From the NCBI GenBank assembly GCA_025738555.1, contig JAOVFP010000014.1, positions 124,001 through 188,000 of the forward strand: a DNA stretch of 64,000 nt, read 5' to 3'. This stretch comes from Cyathus striatus (lineage: Eukaryota > Basidiomycota > Agaricomycetes > Agaricales > Nidulariaceae). The position numbers and the translations under genes are program-made. This document shows, one piece after another, positions 34,089-46,441 of the stretch; within the stretch, counting starts at the first letter, position 1, and each line of letters begins with the position of its first letter. A model generated the notes under the pieces. It saw nothing but the letters and a program-made list of their open reading frames with translations, did no database searches and was not told the origin of the DNA.

Positions 34089-35893
34089 TTAAAAAACAGG
34101 TACGGAGTGCAACTGCTCCTTGTTTATCACCTGTCTGAAAATCTCAAACGCAGCTTCAGGCTGGAACGCCGGCTATAGCTTCGTTTCAGAATATGCTTAT
34201 CTTTCAAGATCCGTGAAGCACTTACCACTTCATGACCAGCTAGATACACGCGTCTACACGAACCATCCGCAGTCAACGCCAAGTCTTTCAGAATTGGTAG
34301 AAAATCACGCACGCAAAAGAAAAGTTATCCACGTTCTGTATCGCTGCCACGGCGGTCTCTCCAATTGTCATATTTGTGAACGGGGTATTTGCAAGTCTTT
34401 CCTTGCCGTACCAGTCCATTGCGAGTACGGACGCATGGCCTCCGAGCCAGTTGCAGCTATTCAAGTGTCAGCTCAAGCTGCAACATTGTACAGATGGGAA
34501 CAAAAGCGTACTTGATATCAGCATCCCCGGCCCAAATGAGCATCTTCAGCTTGCTATTCGCCAAATCACCAAGTTGAGGCAACAACGTCCGCGCATCATC
34601 CCCAGTCTTCTCAAACAGCTCAAACGGAGCATCAGGACACTCCTGGTACTTCACCTGCGCACCGATCTTCTGCATGATATCCGGCTGGCGGAGGAAGTTG
34701 ACGTAGAATTCCGGTGGGAACAATGCAGAGCTGTTTTGTCTCAGGTCGTCAGAGTCCCTGTCGCCTACTGCGGGAACGAACACGTTGTCGACGCAGAAAT
34801 TGTCTGCCTTTATGCAGATTGCGTTGCTGCTGCTTGAGTTGCCTGCCGCGTAGCATGCGAGTTCTTGGTCCCTGCATCCGTTGGGCTTGAAGAAGCTGTC
34901 GTTGAGCTTTTTGAGGACGCTATCAGACTGCAGCTGGCCGTAGCCGGGGGCGTTGAATGCAAAGTCGACGTATGCTTGGTTTTGGAGTAGGGGGTCGTAC
35001 CATCCGCTGCATTAGAGTTAGAGGCGCAGCGGAATTATGGAGTGGCAATGCTTACTTGTTGATCATCAATGCGCTAACATTGATTTCCTCGCCCTTCAGC
35101 GTTCCTGCCTGGATCATGGTGTTCTGCTCATCGAAGAAGGTCACGAATTCAGGTCCATAATGGCCACCGTAACTTTCTGTTGCAAAGATGAACCTATGCA
35201 TGCTCTTAGTTCAGCTTATAGGACATTGTCATGCATTACCCACTCGCGACTCTGGAACTTGGAGAACTGGGGACTCTCGAATAGGACTTGGAATGCTTGC
35301 CATACGAAAGGTGCTGCTGCGAACGTGCTATTCACTGTATCTGTTCCGAATGAGAATCCAGTACCGATTGGCTGGTCAATGTAGATCACTAAGGTCAGAC
35401 TCGTAAGAAGACGATATCACTGTTGGACACACAGTACTACTGACTGTTGCTGATGTTATTCCAGCTAAAAGGGTTCAGGGTTGTTGTCTTTCCATCGGCG
35501 TTGACCTGACAAGGTCCATTTTCCTGGAACAAACCAATCATGGAAGAACATCCTGGACCTCCATTCAACCAGAGGGTGAACGGCGCTGTCTCTGGTGACT
35601 CTCTCGCCTCGAAGAACCAGAACCACTGCAACCTTTCAACACGTGTATTGCTTTAGCGGCGTGCTCTGACGTACCATTGACATGTTAGTCCCCACATCTA
35701 TGTACCCAGACATCTGGTGCACGCCTGGAGTCGTCTCGCATACCCCCGAGTCTGCAATAAACCGCATATTGACATCTTTGACGATGGAAGACTCGAAGCG
35801 CTTGTGTAGGCTTGTCGATTCCTTGATGGGCGTGGCGTTCACGAGCGCTTGAAGCGCGAACAACACTGGCAAGCTGAGAAGCCACGAAATCAT
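34089..35893 (-). CDS. serine carboxypeptidase (peptidase S10), secreted
   Basis: Removes C-terminal residues from peptides, usually at acid pH in the vacuole or outside the cell. Signal peptide at the N-terminus ([20 protein letters not shown]). Active-site serine is in [20 protein letters not shown], catalytic Asp in IWAGDADIK with the following CNWLGGHA, catalytic His in YLAGHEV. Exons are separated by short introns, for example one ending just before CNWLGG (about 34454-34510). The last exon ends LHSVPVF at 34089. I chose the Met at 35893 because it begins the signal peptide; the frame is open further upstream. No break found. It is the live counterpart of the pseudogene at 18734-20566, in opposite orientation. 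Confidence 0.88.
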
Positions 35894-36518
35894 GTCGAGA
35901 GGATAGGTACCCCGCTGAAGTCGACTTTTTCTTACGGAAACACAGGTTGTACTTATATTTCCTATGAACGAACCTGAGTGTATCGGGCATACCATGTTAA
36001 ATTACCGCATGGTGTGCACACTGATAGGAGATAAATGCCAACTTCGTAGATATTTTTATTAGATTTTACATGCGAGGGTGTGGGTAATAAATAGAATCGA
36101 AGATGGAAATGCGGTAATTTCTGCGTTGCGCGCTGGGAATTGGATGTCCCGTATGGGAAGAGAAGGGCGTATCTGGCATGCGATGGTCCGTTGGCTGCGC
36201 TTGTATTATATTCGTTATCGTCGTCCAAGGTCGTCTACCATGATGACGAGCGAGCGGATGCTGATTGTAGGCGGCTTCTTTCTCCTTAACTTGATTGTGT
36301 CAGCGAATCCCCACTGGTTCTCCGCTGTTGTCCGGCCATGACGCCGTGGGGTTAGGCTATTTAAAGACTTCTTCAAAATGCTTTAGCGTCTATGTACATA
36401 TGCACTGTAGCAGCATGGCTGTTACGGCTATACGACTCGCGACGGAATATTTCATCATATCAATCTAACTACTAATTCTTAGTGATGAAATACTTGTGGC
36501 TCAGAATTTATGAAATTA
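35894..36518. other. upstream region of the carboxypeptidase gene, no gene seen
   Basis: Presumed promoter of the minus-strand carboxypeptidase gene, bounded on the right by the Tc1/mariner-type element. The short open frames here show no coding character. Confidence 0.35.
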
Positions 36519-37724
36519 CAGCTGTTTGCTGAATGATGTAGCAGCCAAGTTGACAGCACACATAGCTGAATTGATCGGCTTAGTGCTGCCGAGTCCCAAG
36601 CCAGCCAACCGGTTCACCTCCCACTCCATCACTCTGCCCGCTTGGGGATAGCTCTGTCTCACTCTCGAGGATGAGGGGCTCTCATTCCACTTACTACATT
36701 ATGTCTTCATACTTGGAATCCAATGCTTCAAATCCTCATCTCCCGTGATATCAAGAACATAGTTGTCCGAATCGACAAGGAAGGTGTTCCTAGAACCAAC
36801 ATTTGCCAGACGCTTGAACGAGGTAGGAAATAGATTCTGAGTGGCTTAGATGCAGCTGTAAGTATCTAATTTTGCGCGTCTCAGTCTTTACTGATTCAGA
36901 TGATACTTAGTTCCTTAACAGCTCGTTTTTGTCGACAAAAGCCACTTAAATTAGTTTTTTACGCGTCGACGGAGTATGGCTGAGCTTTGAATGGATGTAT
37001 ATCATCGAAACGCAATTATTTCATATGCGATCAGCGGTAAGTGGGCTGTATATTGTCCATTATGTTCTGAGTAGCTTATGTCCCTGTAGGTACTCAATGC
37101 TGCCTGCTCTTCACCTCGATAGTATTCTTTATCTCGACGTTTTCAAAAACCAGTTACTGCTGAGAGATTATCGCATTTTACCGAAGGCCTACTAGAGCAA
37201 ATAAAGTCTTTCCCATTGCGCAACTCGATAATTATCATAGATAATGCGTGAATACATATATCTCGCTCTTTTCTGTGAAACATTCCGACTGCTAAACATC
37301 CCAGTCTGAGACTGAGTGCGTGCTCCGTCGCCCTTCCCTGATTCCGAGCTGTCATCTTCAATAAACAGTTATCAGGCGGATATTCGCTGCATCGTTCAGC
37401 CATATTGTTGTGTAGCGTAACCAGCCCAGCCCGCACAGCACACAGGCATTTTATCGTTGCTGTTTGCTTGTGTCTCTATTTACAAGGGTCAATGAGACGA
37501 TACATTTTACGGAACTCGTACAGTGGTGAGTTGGTGGAGGGGATAAAATATAAAACTAGCGCTGGCGGCAACCACAGGCATCATTCTGCCATCCCCATGG
37601 CGTCATATACTTCTTGAAGGATAGTCGCTGGTGCCGCCATACCCCTGGGCCGGGATGGATGAGCCGATCAACTCAGCTGTGTGTGCTGTCAACTTGGGTG
37701 CTACATCATTCAGCAAACAGCTGT
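36519..37724. mobile_element. Tc1/mariner-type element relic with TA flanks
   Basis: Inverted ends about 62 bp long (36519-36580 and 37663-37724, three mismatches) begin CAGCTGTTTGCTGAATGATG. They are flanked on both sides by TA (36517-36518, 37725-37726), the target duplication of Tc1/mariner elements. At 36738-36830 a short plus-strand frame reads ISRDIKNIVVRIDKEG and VPRTNICQTLERG, resembling the helix-turn-helix start of fungal Tc1-type transposases. No catalytic domain is left, so the copy is deleted and non-autonomous. Confidence 0.7.
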
Positions 37725-37924
37725 AATCTGTTCTCTCCTGTAGTCATTCGATATGAATCCAAGTCCGGTGGCGTTGGGTTGCAATAGCATCTGATGAATC
37801 AAAAAGAAGAATGTCATTAAAATATAGATGTTTGCTTATCTGGTCATATGGTGTATATTGACGCCAACGTGGTCCTAATAGTGACATTCAATATAAAATG
37901 TGAACTAGATAAAACGTGAACACA

Positions 37925-38760
37925 TACTTTGATATCCAATACCATCATTTGGATCCAAACTCGTTATGAACGAAATCTAATAATCAAGATTCGGATTCTT
38001 CGATGTTTCCGAAGAAGAAAGGGATGTCAGATCCATGAGCCATTAAAAAACAAATGGATCGGAGACCGCTGATTTTGATTTTACGAGATCAAAATTACGC
38101 CCACCACCATACATAAGAATTTCATTCGGTGGAGATTGTGTAAAAAGGAATCCAAATGTTTTTATTCCAGCAGCACTAGCAGTTTGTATCCAAGATCTTC
38201 TTTGAGACTGATAGAACAAATCACCAACTTTCAATATCATGTTAACTTCGTTAAATGATGATCATAATATGACATGAACTGTCTCACTAAATGGCAGAAG
38301 CTTGTTTAAAATCTGGGGATATACCAAATGTTAAATTCCCTGTATTGTATGGAGATCCAGGCGAGGGGCCATTAGGATATAATTGAATCAACTTCTTTGC
38401 GGTGACCTCCAATCTCGTATTATAACTGTGACACTCATCGACCGCAAAAGGTGGCGTAAAGTTAGCAATGATGGATTGCACGAGTTCAGCGAAAAATGTC
38501 CCAGTAGAATCTCACTGCAAAGAGCTGGAAATGTGCAATTAATCCGAGTCAGGCCTACCTTCATCAAGATTAGTTCCAGCAATGAATGGTAATTTTAGCA
38601 ATTTAGAGGCAGTTTCAGGATAGACGCCTCCTGCTCCGTCTATGGTTGGATCGAAAGGAGACTAAAGTTTATTCTTAGTAGCATTTATATAGTTGGCTAT
38701 CCATCCTTCAAATATTTCTTCAGATGCCTGCGCTTTTCAAGCAATGGAAGGTGTTTTCAG
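37925..38760 (-). pseudogene. type-B carboxylesterase/lipase pseudogene (C-terminal half)
   Basis: Minus-strand pieces align with the C-terminal half of the intact gene at 42583-44952: a piece matching EIFEG and PTIDG, then LPFIAGTNLDEG-like sequence; IIANFTPPF and LIQLYPNGPSPGSPYNTGN; then GDLFYQSQRRSWIQTASAAGIKTFGFLFTQ; then a stretch ending SLDPNDG-like. Several stops and frame changes interrupt it (for example around 38580-38700 and 37960). The N-terminal half with the nucleophile serine is missing, so it is a truncated duplicate. Confidence 0.8.
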
Positions 38761-38967
38761 ACTCCGAGTCCTAAATAGTATTCTTTATCGTTTAGCGCCA
38801 TCCACTTCAGGAGTGTGTCACCAACACATAATCAACCTATATGTTCGGCCCTCGCCCCATCATAGGACTGTACTAAGTACTTATATAAATGAAACCGAAA
38901 ATAAAATTGCAATGATAGTACTGTACAGATGATTACAAAGAATAAATATTTAATAAAGATAAAAGAA

Positions 38968-40784
38968 CTAAAGAGTTACACCACTTCCCAGTTGCACCCT
39001 ACGGCCGTCTTCTCCCCAGTATCCTGTTGGATTAATCCAACAATAATTATCTAGTGACTCTTCGTTAGCGATGTTATACGGTGGCCTTACAACTGGAACG
39101 TAGAGGCGAGGATTTTTGGTAGCCACAGTTCGGTTGCGCAAACTACCCGGGACTTGCTTGAACATCCTGGATGTAGCTACAATCACGTTTTAAGTCACTA
39201 GTCACCAGGCAAAGATGCATGATAACTTGAAACTAACCTCGTTCAGTCACGCAGAGGAATTCAGATTTCCCATTGTCATTAAAAAAGTACAGATCTTCAC
39301 GAAGTTCCTCATAGCCAGACCGCTGGAGAGGATCCCAGTGGAGAAGCTATAGAAGGGGTCATTAAGATCAACTTTTGTCAACATTCTGCTATGGGGTACT
39401 CACACCACCAATCATCAATGCTGCCCGCCTTGACAAGCCCTTCTCTCGAAGAGCGTAATAACCCCCGCGTTCCGTATTCTGGCTCCGACAAAAGATCCTC
39501 ACGTCTTGTTTACGACAGAAGAGTGTTTTCTGGAGAAATAATGTCAGCACGCAGCTGAAGTGTTTGGTTACTAACACATACTCCACATGCAGTCTCCATT
39601 TCCCATGCAATGCACCCGAGTGCCCACCAATCAATTTCAGTGCCAAAGTAATAAGTATGATTATACCGAGACTCCAAAACTTCAGGAGCCATATAAGGGC
39701 AAGTTCCAACAAATCCATGTAGATATTTGAGGTGCGGGCGCAGAGGATTTGGACTGGAATTCGTGTATGACAGGCCGAAGTCAGTAATTACTGCATTACC
39801 CTGGTTGTCCAGAAGAATATTACCGGGCTTGAGATCACGGTGAATGATTCCACACTGGTGGAGAGCCTGTATTCCAGTAGCCTATGCAAACATATTAGCA
39901 CCTGAAAATATTAAAAGGCTGCTAGCTTACAATTTGCGCTAGCCATCTGCTTTTGTTGCGACTGACAGACATTACATGGCTGTGAATCACAACCGAAAAA
40001 TCACATTGCAACAAGGGCTATGTATGAGAATGAAGTCAGTATGGCAATTCAGTATACAGTGGAAGACACTGACGAAGGCAAAGAAGAAAGAGCCGTCTTC
40101 CTTATCCTCAAAGGCACCTAGTAGCTGCATCAAGAGAGGAACACCATACACTCCCTCACATTCGGCTAGTCTTTTGTACGCTTGAAGTTCCCTAAGAATA
40201 ATCCTACGACGATTTGGTTTCGTGGCACTGTTCTTATGGAAGATCTTGAGACAGTATAGTTCACCGGTGTTGAGCATCTTCCAGGTCAAGTCAAGTTGCT
40301 CAGCTGCAACCGTTTCAGCGATTGGACTTTTGGTAATTCTACGTAACTTCTTGAATGGTGCCACGATGAATGGATTATTAATTTGAGAAGAAGAATATGA
40401 TTGATTCGTGCCAGAAGGAGTATCTTCCGGCTCGTCTTCGACACCGGGAATGGGTGCGAACAAGACAGGAGAGGAAGGCCTATAAGGTTGGTACGCCTCA
40501 GCGCACATAGCTACAATTTCATCCCATTCAGGACTCCCTAATTCGTGCTCGATGTTTTCAATGTCCCTAAGTACCATACGAATGTGATCTTTTGCTTCTT
40601 TATTTGAGCCGTTCGAACCGAATGATCGCAAAATAGCGGGTAAAATAGCAGTGAAGATAGAACCTATACGTGAGGAGTTTACGGAGCTTCCTGATTTTTC
40701 TTCACCTCCGGAGGGTGTACCGGGAGGGGTATACTTTTCTGTCGCGATATGAATGGCAGGTTTGAAGAGGTTTGCGATAGCCAT
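38968..40784 (-). CDS. serine/threonine protein kinase
   Basis: N-terminal 150 residues are Ser/Pro-rich and probably regulatory. The kinase domain follows: lysine strand GELYCLKIFHK, a first intron of about 56 nt (acceptor near 40031), then PLLQCDFSVVIHSHVMSVS, catalytic loop HRDLKPGN, DFGLSYTNSS, MAPEVLESRYN (APE motif) and DWWALGCIAWEME. Three more short introns precede the end at 38968 (RRVQLGSGVTL). All key catalytic residues (Lys, Asp of HRD, Asp of DFG) are present. A canonical glycine-rich GxGxxG loop is not visible before the lysine. The domain order resembles AGC-type fungal kinases, but the substrate is unknown. The first intron boundary was chosen because it alone keeps the frame. 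Confidence 0.85.
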
Positions 40785-41714
40785 GATCGAGAAGAAAGGA
40801 ATACGATAAGTACTAAACAGTGAGGGGGGGAGGGAATTTCGAGTGGCTCAAATCAATCAGTAGAAGGTCCATATTAACTTTATAGATTTCATTGTACCAC
40901 TAAAGCCTTCAAAGCGGGCAAACTTTGTGTTGCTAATTTTGGTAAGTTGTGTTCCACAACGGACAATGCAGCCATTCAAGAGTCGTCCATGAAAGCAAAA
41001 TTCTTTGAAGTGTTTTACGCGTTATCAACTGCCACCAGTACAATGGACTAAGCCACGCGAGTGGTGGCAAAGACAATATCTGCGTTCTGCCCGCAGGCAT
41101 GAACTTGCCAGCCTTGTAAGTTGTAGATGCTTCTACTAGCAAGAGAGAATGGACTCAGTAACGAATAGTATGGTTCCGGTATAACTTTTGTATTTGGATT
41201 GTATAAACACCGTCAGCATCGAAATCATCTTGAAATATGTGGCACCAGTAAAATGGACGGTGTCACAATCGATTCATTAGCTCATCAGACAGCCCTTGAA
41301 GAGGCGCTTTGAGAATCGGTTCATCCGTCACTCCCACGGTATGAATGAGAGGAGTGATTCCCTTTGTCTCCCCCTGAAACAAGCAGAATTTTGGGATGCT
41401 AGAGACTGTATTGTTTATCGCTTGGGTGGTCAATGACTTGATTCTCGAAGACAACATAACATACCACATCTGTCATCAGTGGCACTGAGTGGCAGCCCAA
41501 TAGCATTTCACCATACATGTCACATGTATGATGTCACTGCCTAGTTATTGAACGAAAGACCTGTTTTCTCCGTAGAAAACATCATTTCTGATCTCCTCTG
41601 CCGGAATTCTGTAAGTGAGAAGGGCCCGGGTGTATAAAAATTTCTGGAAAAGTTGAAAGCAACGATGGAGTCAAATAGTTTGAGTTTGGTACTGTTTGAT
41701 GTGGTTTACACGTA
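40785..41714. other. intergenic, nothing recognised
   Basis: Upstream of the kinase gene. Short open frames lack coding character. The right end abuts a TA-flanked MITE. Confidence 0.35.
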
Positions 41715-42353
41715 CAGGGTTTGATCGCTCAGTTGGACACCAAAACTTAATGGCCAAACTTTTTCTGTTTCACGCACTCTCTTGACTATTTCTTTATATC
41801 ATTAGGTGGTATATCGTCAATTCTACACTTTTCTGAATTTTGGGGATATTCTATGGTGAGGAAAAGAATACAGACCACATTCTCTTAAATTAAGCCAAAA
41901 ATAGTTGCACTACTCATAAGCGGCATTATGCGTGGGAAACGGCAATAAAACTCGGCGCTGATTAACTCTGGATCAACGTGCGAAAGGTCACCATTTCTGA
42001 AAATGAGATCCGCAAGTTTCTACACCGCTCAAATTTTGGTTTCTTTGGGTCAGTTTAAGCCTAAAATGGTTGGATAGACATGATATAATAGTATTTACAG
42101 TATTATTTGTGCAATTATCCCTATAAAAATGGAGTTTTATATCACGCAAGATTTTGTGATGCTGTGAAAATTAGGTGTATTTTGAGAATTATTATGCATG
42201 GAGTGCTTGTGTTCACATAAAAATTTCAATAATGTACATTTACATCGTAATACATAATGTAGAGCAAGTTTTTTGTGTGTAGGATGCCTGTACATCGAGA
42301 ATTGGTCAAGTGTACAGATGAGAGGGGCTGTACAACTGAGCGATCAAACCCTG
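41715..42353. mobile_element. TA-flanked MITE, 639 bp
   Basis: Ends CAGGGTTTGATCGCTCAGTTG (41715 onward) and the exact inverse ending CTG at 42353, flanked by TA on each side (41713-41714, 42354-42355). No coding capacity, AT-rich interior. Fits a Tc1/mariner-type miniature element. Confidence 0.75.
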
Positions 42354-42582
42354 TATGTACTTATATATAGACGAATGTCTCAGGCTCTCAGCCGAAATGC
42401 TTGCATGAAGATCTGAAGGTTGATTGACGCAAATTCACGGTAAGGAAGAAAAAGATTCCAGAGGGGGAAAAAGACAAAATTTTCATTGACAGTGAGATAT
42501 AAAATACAATTTCGCTGTCGATTGTCATTTTGTAAGTACCTTGCTCGAAGTTTTGTGTAGTAAGCTGCAAGGCTTGCAACTA

Positions 42583-44952
42583 TTAGTGGTGGAAGACGGC
42601 AGGGACAGAATTTATAAAGCCAATCTGTTCAGCACGATAAGTGTCTGGGATTAATCCAAGACTGTTTGCATTCAATTCCATTAAGACCTAAAAAAGATGA
42701 ATATCGTATTAAAATCGATGAAAAATTACCAACCTGATTGTGGGGAGTATACTGAGCCCAGTTTGGCCCTTGTGACGAAGTCAGCTTGGAAAACGCGTAT
42801 GAAGAAATAAGTATATACTTGGGTTCCCCTTCCCGTCGTTGGGATCCAAGCTTGTCGCAAATGAAACCCAGTAATCGATCATAATGCTACTGAGGTTTCG
42901 AGCAGAAGCAGATTGATCCGGAGGCTGTCCGTAGACAAATGTTACTTCAGAACTGTGCTCGACTGTTCGGGATATCGCTTAAGTTTTGGGAGTGAGTATT
43001 TGAGGACCATAACATACCTCCAGCAACCGGCGGCAAGGTGGGTTGTGGTTGAGTGAAAAGGTAACCGAAAGTCTTGACACCTGCATTGCTAGCTGTCTGG
43101 ATCCAGAACCGCCTCTGAGATTGGAAAGAGATATCGCCATCTGGAAACATCTATCAGTTTTTTTGTTCAAGTATACTGAAGTATGCGTAGACAGACTGAG
43201 TGCAGCGGCCTGCTTAAATACAGGAGAGAGACCAAAGGTTTGGTTTCCGGTGTTAAATGGCGAGCCAAGACTGGGATCATTAGGATACAGTTGTAAAAGC
43301 CGATTTGCTGCTGCATTCAGCTCCTGCGCGCTGACCAATGGTGGCGAGAAGTTTGCAACAATAGCTCCATGCACCAAGTCTTCAGAATTGATGCTCTTTG
43401 GCGTAAAAATGGTACCTTCGCGTTATGTCAGAAAAATGACTTAAATGATAGATTGAAGGTATAAAAAACCTTCGTCAAGATTCGTTCCAGAGATGAACGG
43501 TAGCTTTGCAAATTGTCCTTTTGCAAAGAGTCGTGATGGGATATCTGGATATAATCCCTCTGGTCCATCAATAGTTGGGTTGAATCCAAATTCTTCTGGA
43601 GCTTCCGCTAGTGCAGCAAGGAGACCCTCGAAAATTTCGGTGGTATTAGCACTTTCTAAGCAGCCGAACGTGTTGCTTGAATTAGCAAGAGATGCACAAG
43701 ACGGAACACCTCCAACGAAGTTTTGCCAGTCAATCTCTCGATGTTCAGCGTTGAAAGTGAGAGCTGATGCTGCGGATCCAGATTCAAAAATCTTACGCCG
43801 AATGACTTGTTACTATGGTGCTTAAACCGGCGTTTTACAAATGCAATTGTACTCACAGCTGCTCTTGCCAATTTTTCGATCGGCGAGTTTAGGAAAAGCG
43901 CTGCAGTCATAATAGCACCGGCACTTTCGCCAAATACAGTCACCTGGAAGAATATCAACCAGTGTTATCACTGAATTGCAAGTACCGCTTACCTTAGTCT
44001 TATCTCCTCCGAATAATCCTATGTTTGCTTGTACCCATTCGAGAGCAGCTAATTCGTCCCTCATGGCAAGGTTCAAGGCACCCCGTTTATCGGCTGATTC
44101 GACTAATTTAGTATGGAAAGTTGTCAAATCATACCCCACTAACCTTCTCCTCCTTGGGGGAAACCCAAAGGCCCAAGGCGATAGTTGTAGTTCACGTAGA
44201 TCAAAGGCGTTCCCTGATGAAATGGTTATAGAACTTTTACGGAGAACGAATGTTGCCTAGTGCCTACCCTGGCCACGCTCTGTGCAACAATAAGAGTGCC
44301 GTTATAAATAGACGAAGCGCCCGCATCAAAACCTCCGCCATAACTGGACAGAAGAGCGTGAACCATCACATCACAGTAAATCTCTGAGGTTTTACTTACG
44401 TCCAAAATAGCTGCATTTGGTGTAAATAGAACGGATCAGTGCCCGCCGGAGCATGAAGTCGATATATACATACCACAGGGAGTTTGGCATTTGGTGGTAA
44501 ATTGGAAGGTCGAAAGACATTGATTGTGAGACAGTCCTCGGAAACGGTTGCTGCGGGGACGCCCTGTTGAACGCACATGAAATCAAGGGCAGCGACCGTT
44601 GAATGCATATCGTACCGCTTGAAGACATCCAAGTCCGAAGTTGCTCGCGTCGAACGTTTTCACGCCGCTGAGCTGTGTCTTGAGAACAGGAGGTTTAAGA
44701 CGTAAAGCCCCAAGAGGAGGTTCAGCGAACGGAATGCCTAGGTCGTGGTGAATACGTTTGCAGTGTTACTGGAACTCTGAAATCACCTCCAAAGAAGTCT
44801 TGCTGAAGTAATGTAACATCGCGTCCTATAAGAGTTGTTCCACCAAGTTTAACCTGTGGTGGACCTGAGGCGGTGGCCCTTGGGACGTTTGCTGGGACAG
44901 CTGAGACGACCTGAACGAGTCCAAGAACCAGAAAACTGAGAGGAAGCTTCAT
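42583..44952 (-). CDS. type-B carboxylesterase / lipase, secreted
   Basis: Alpha/beta hydrolase of the cholinesterase-lipase class, splitting ester bonds of lipids or other substrates outside the cell. Signal peptide MKLPLSFLVLGLVQVVSAVP. Further on: TVAALDFMCVQQGVPA and SEDCLTINVFRP, the oxyanion-type stretch SYGGGFDAGASSIYNGT, nucleophile elbow VFGESAGAIM (about 43940-43910), GPEGLYPDIPSRLFAKG, LPFISGTNLDEG, and a C-terminal IPDTYRAEQIGFINS ending at TAA 42585-42583. At least seven short introns split the gene. Length fits the roughly 540-residue fungal lipase family. The acid and His of the triad are not precisely located. A truncated copy lies at 37925-38760. Confidence 0.85.
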
Positions 44953-45447
44953 GGCGGTTCGTTAAGAGCTGCGCTACCTTCAGTTGATCGGTAGAGACTG
45001 CATTTATGTACTAGCGATACGGAGTTGTGCAATGCCGATTACCGAATTAGTTGACTACGGTGGAAACTTTTTCGCATCTACATATAGGATTTGCTCATAA
45101 AAGCGTCTATATGATGACCTGGAGTCGAAGGAGCATTAATCCCGCTCCACTTTTAGTCGATGTAAGCAGCTGTAGATCAGGAGGTCCCGCTGCGTTACAG
45201 GGCGTGAAAGGAAACAGAAAATAGGTGACATAGGCATGCGATACTGGGAATAAAATTGTGATGCGTGTGAGTTATTTTTCTATGTAAAGGATAATAATAC
45301 CCACTATAGAATGTATTCATGTGCAATGCATCTTGAATCACAACTTGTTTGATTTCACAACTGCAAATCTCGAGAAGTTGTGTGCCTAAGTGTGATAGAG
45401 TCTGGATGCACGGAAACTGTCCCGTGTTGGGCGAATACACTGTATTA

Positions 45448-45612
45448 TAGCGATGGCAGGTATACAAACCCGCATACTTATCTTAAAAGTGCGACAATAT
45501 AAGGGTCAATAGGGAGAAAAAAATATAGCAATGACAGGTTGACGAAATCGCATATCCTAAAAGTGCGACAACATAAGGGCCAATACTAGGGTGAATAAAT
45601 TATAACAATGGC
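45448..45612. repeat. tandem repeat, about 77-bp unit, two copies
   Basis: Segments starting TAGCGATGGCAGGT (45448) and TAGCAATGACAGGT (45525) each run through AAAAGTGCGACAA and ATAAGGG; a third start (TAACAATGGC) follows at about 45601. Lies in the otherwise featureless 1.5-kb gap between the carboxylesterase and glucosidase genes (44953-46441). Confidence 0.6.
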
Positions 45613-46441
45613 TTTGCGAAAAGATTGAGCAGTGAGCTTAGCTTCTCGGCTGACATTCGATCTGCAATCAAATGTCTGCCATCTACATGGCCCTTAATTT
45701 GAATCCTTATTCAGGCTTTGTTTTCCTCAGTCAAACTTTCGAAGGCATTCCAAATCTATGTATGAACAGGCGTTTCGCAAAGTTGGCTTCTGTCAAGACT
45801 GGATCCCCCAAAGTTGTGATCACATCAACCCGTCCGATTTATTTCTGGTAGCGACAATTAGTTGATGAAGTCGAAAATAACTGAAATTGAAGTGAGTGGA
45901 CATGCTGTTACAAAAAGCTTTGAAAACAGCTTACAAGTACTTACTGCGTAATGCGTTATAGAACGAAGTAAAAGCTTGGCCCGTAACTTGCCGGTAACAT
46001 TCTTTGTACTAAATTGAAATACCTTCCCGACAGCTTAAGATATACTTATGCATAATACTTGTCATGTCGGTTCAAAACTGCAATTTCCCCACCTGGCAGT
46101 TGTCCATTTTAGACTCTGCAAAAGCGTCGCTCGGTCACCACAATTAACACATAGGCAGATCTATACTAGAATTGTTCAGTTGTAAAATATCAAGCGGACA
46201 TTTCAAGCCGTTCTGAAGACACTTACATGTTATTACCGAACGGGCGCTTTAGTAAGGAGCAAAAGTAATAAATTCAACTTGCGCCGTGCGGGCGTCCTCC
46301 GGGCATTTCGCGAGTTGCCGAGCGCGTAAATATACTAGTTACAGCGTTGTCCTGCGCAGTGCCAGTGCTCAATTATCGTCTTTCTACTCTCATTCGAGAG
46401 TCCTCCTTTCCTTTAACTTTTCATACCCTTTTTATTTCTTA

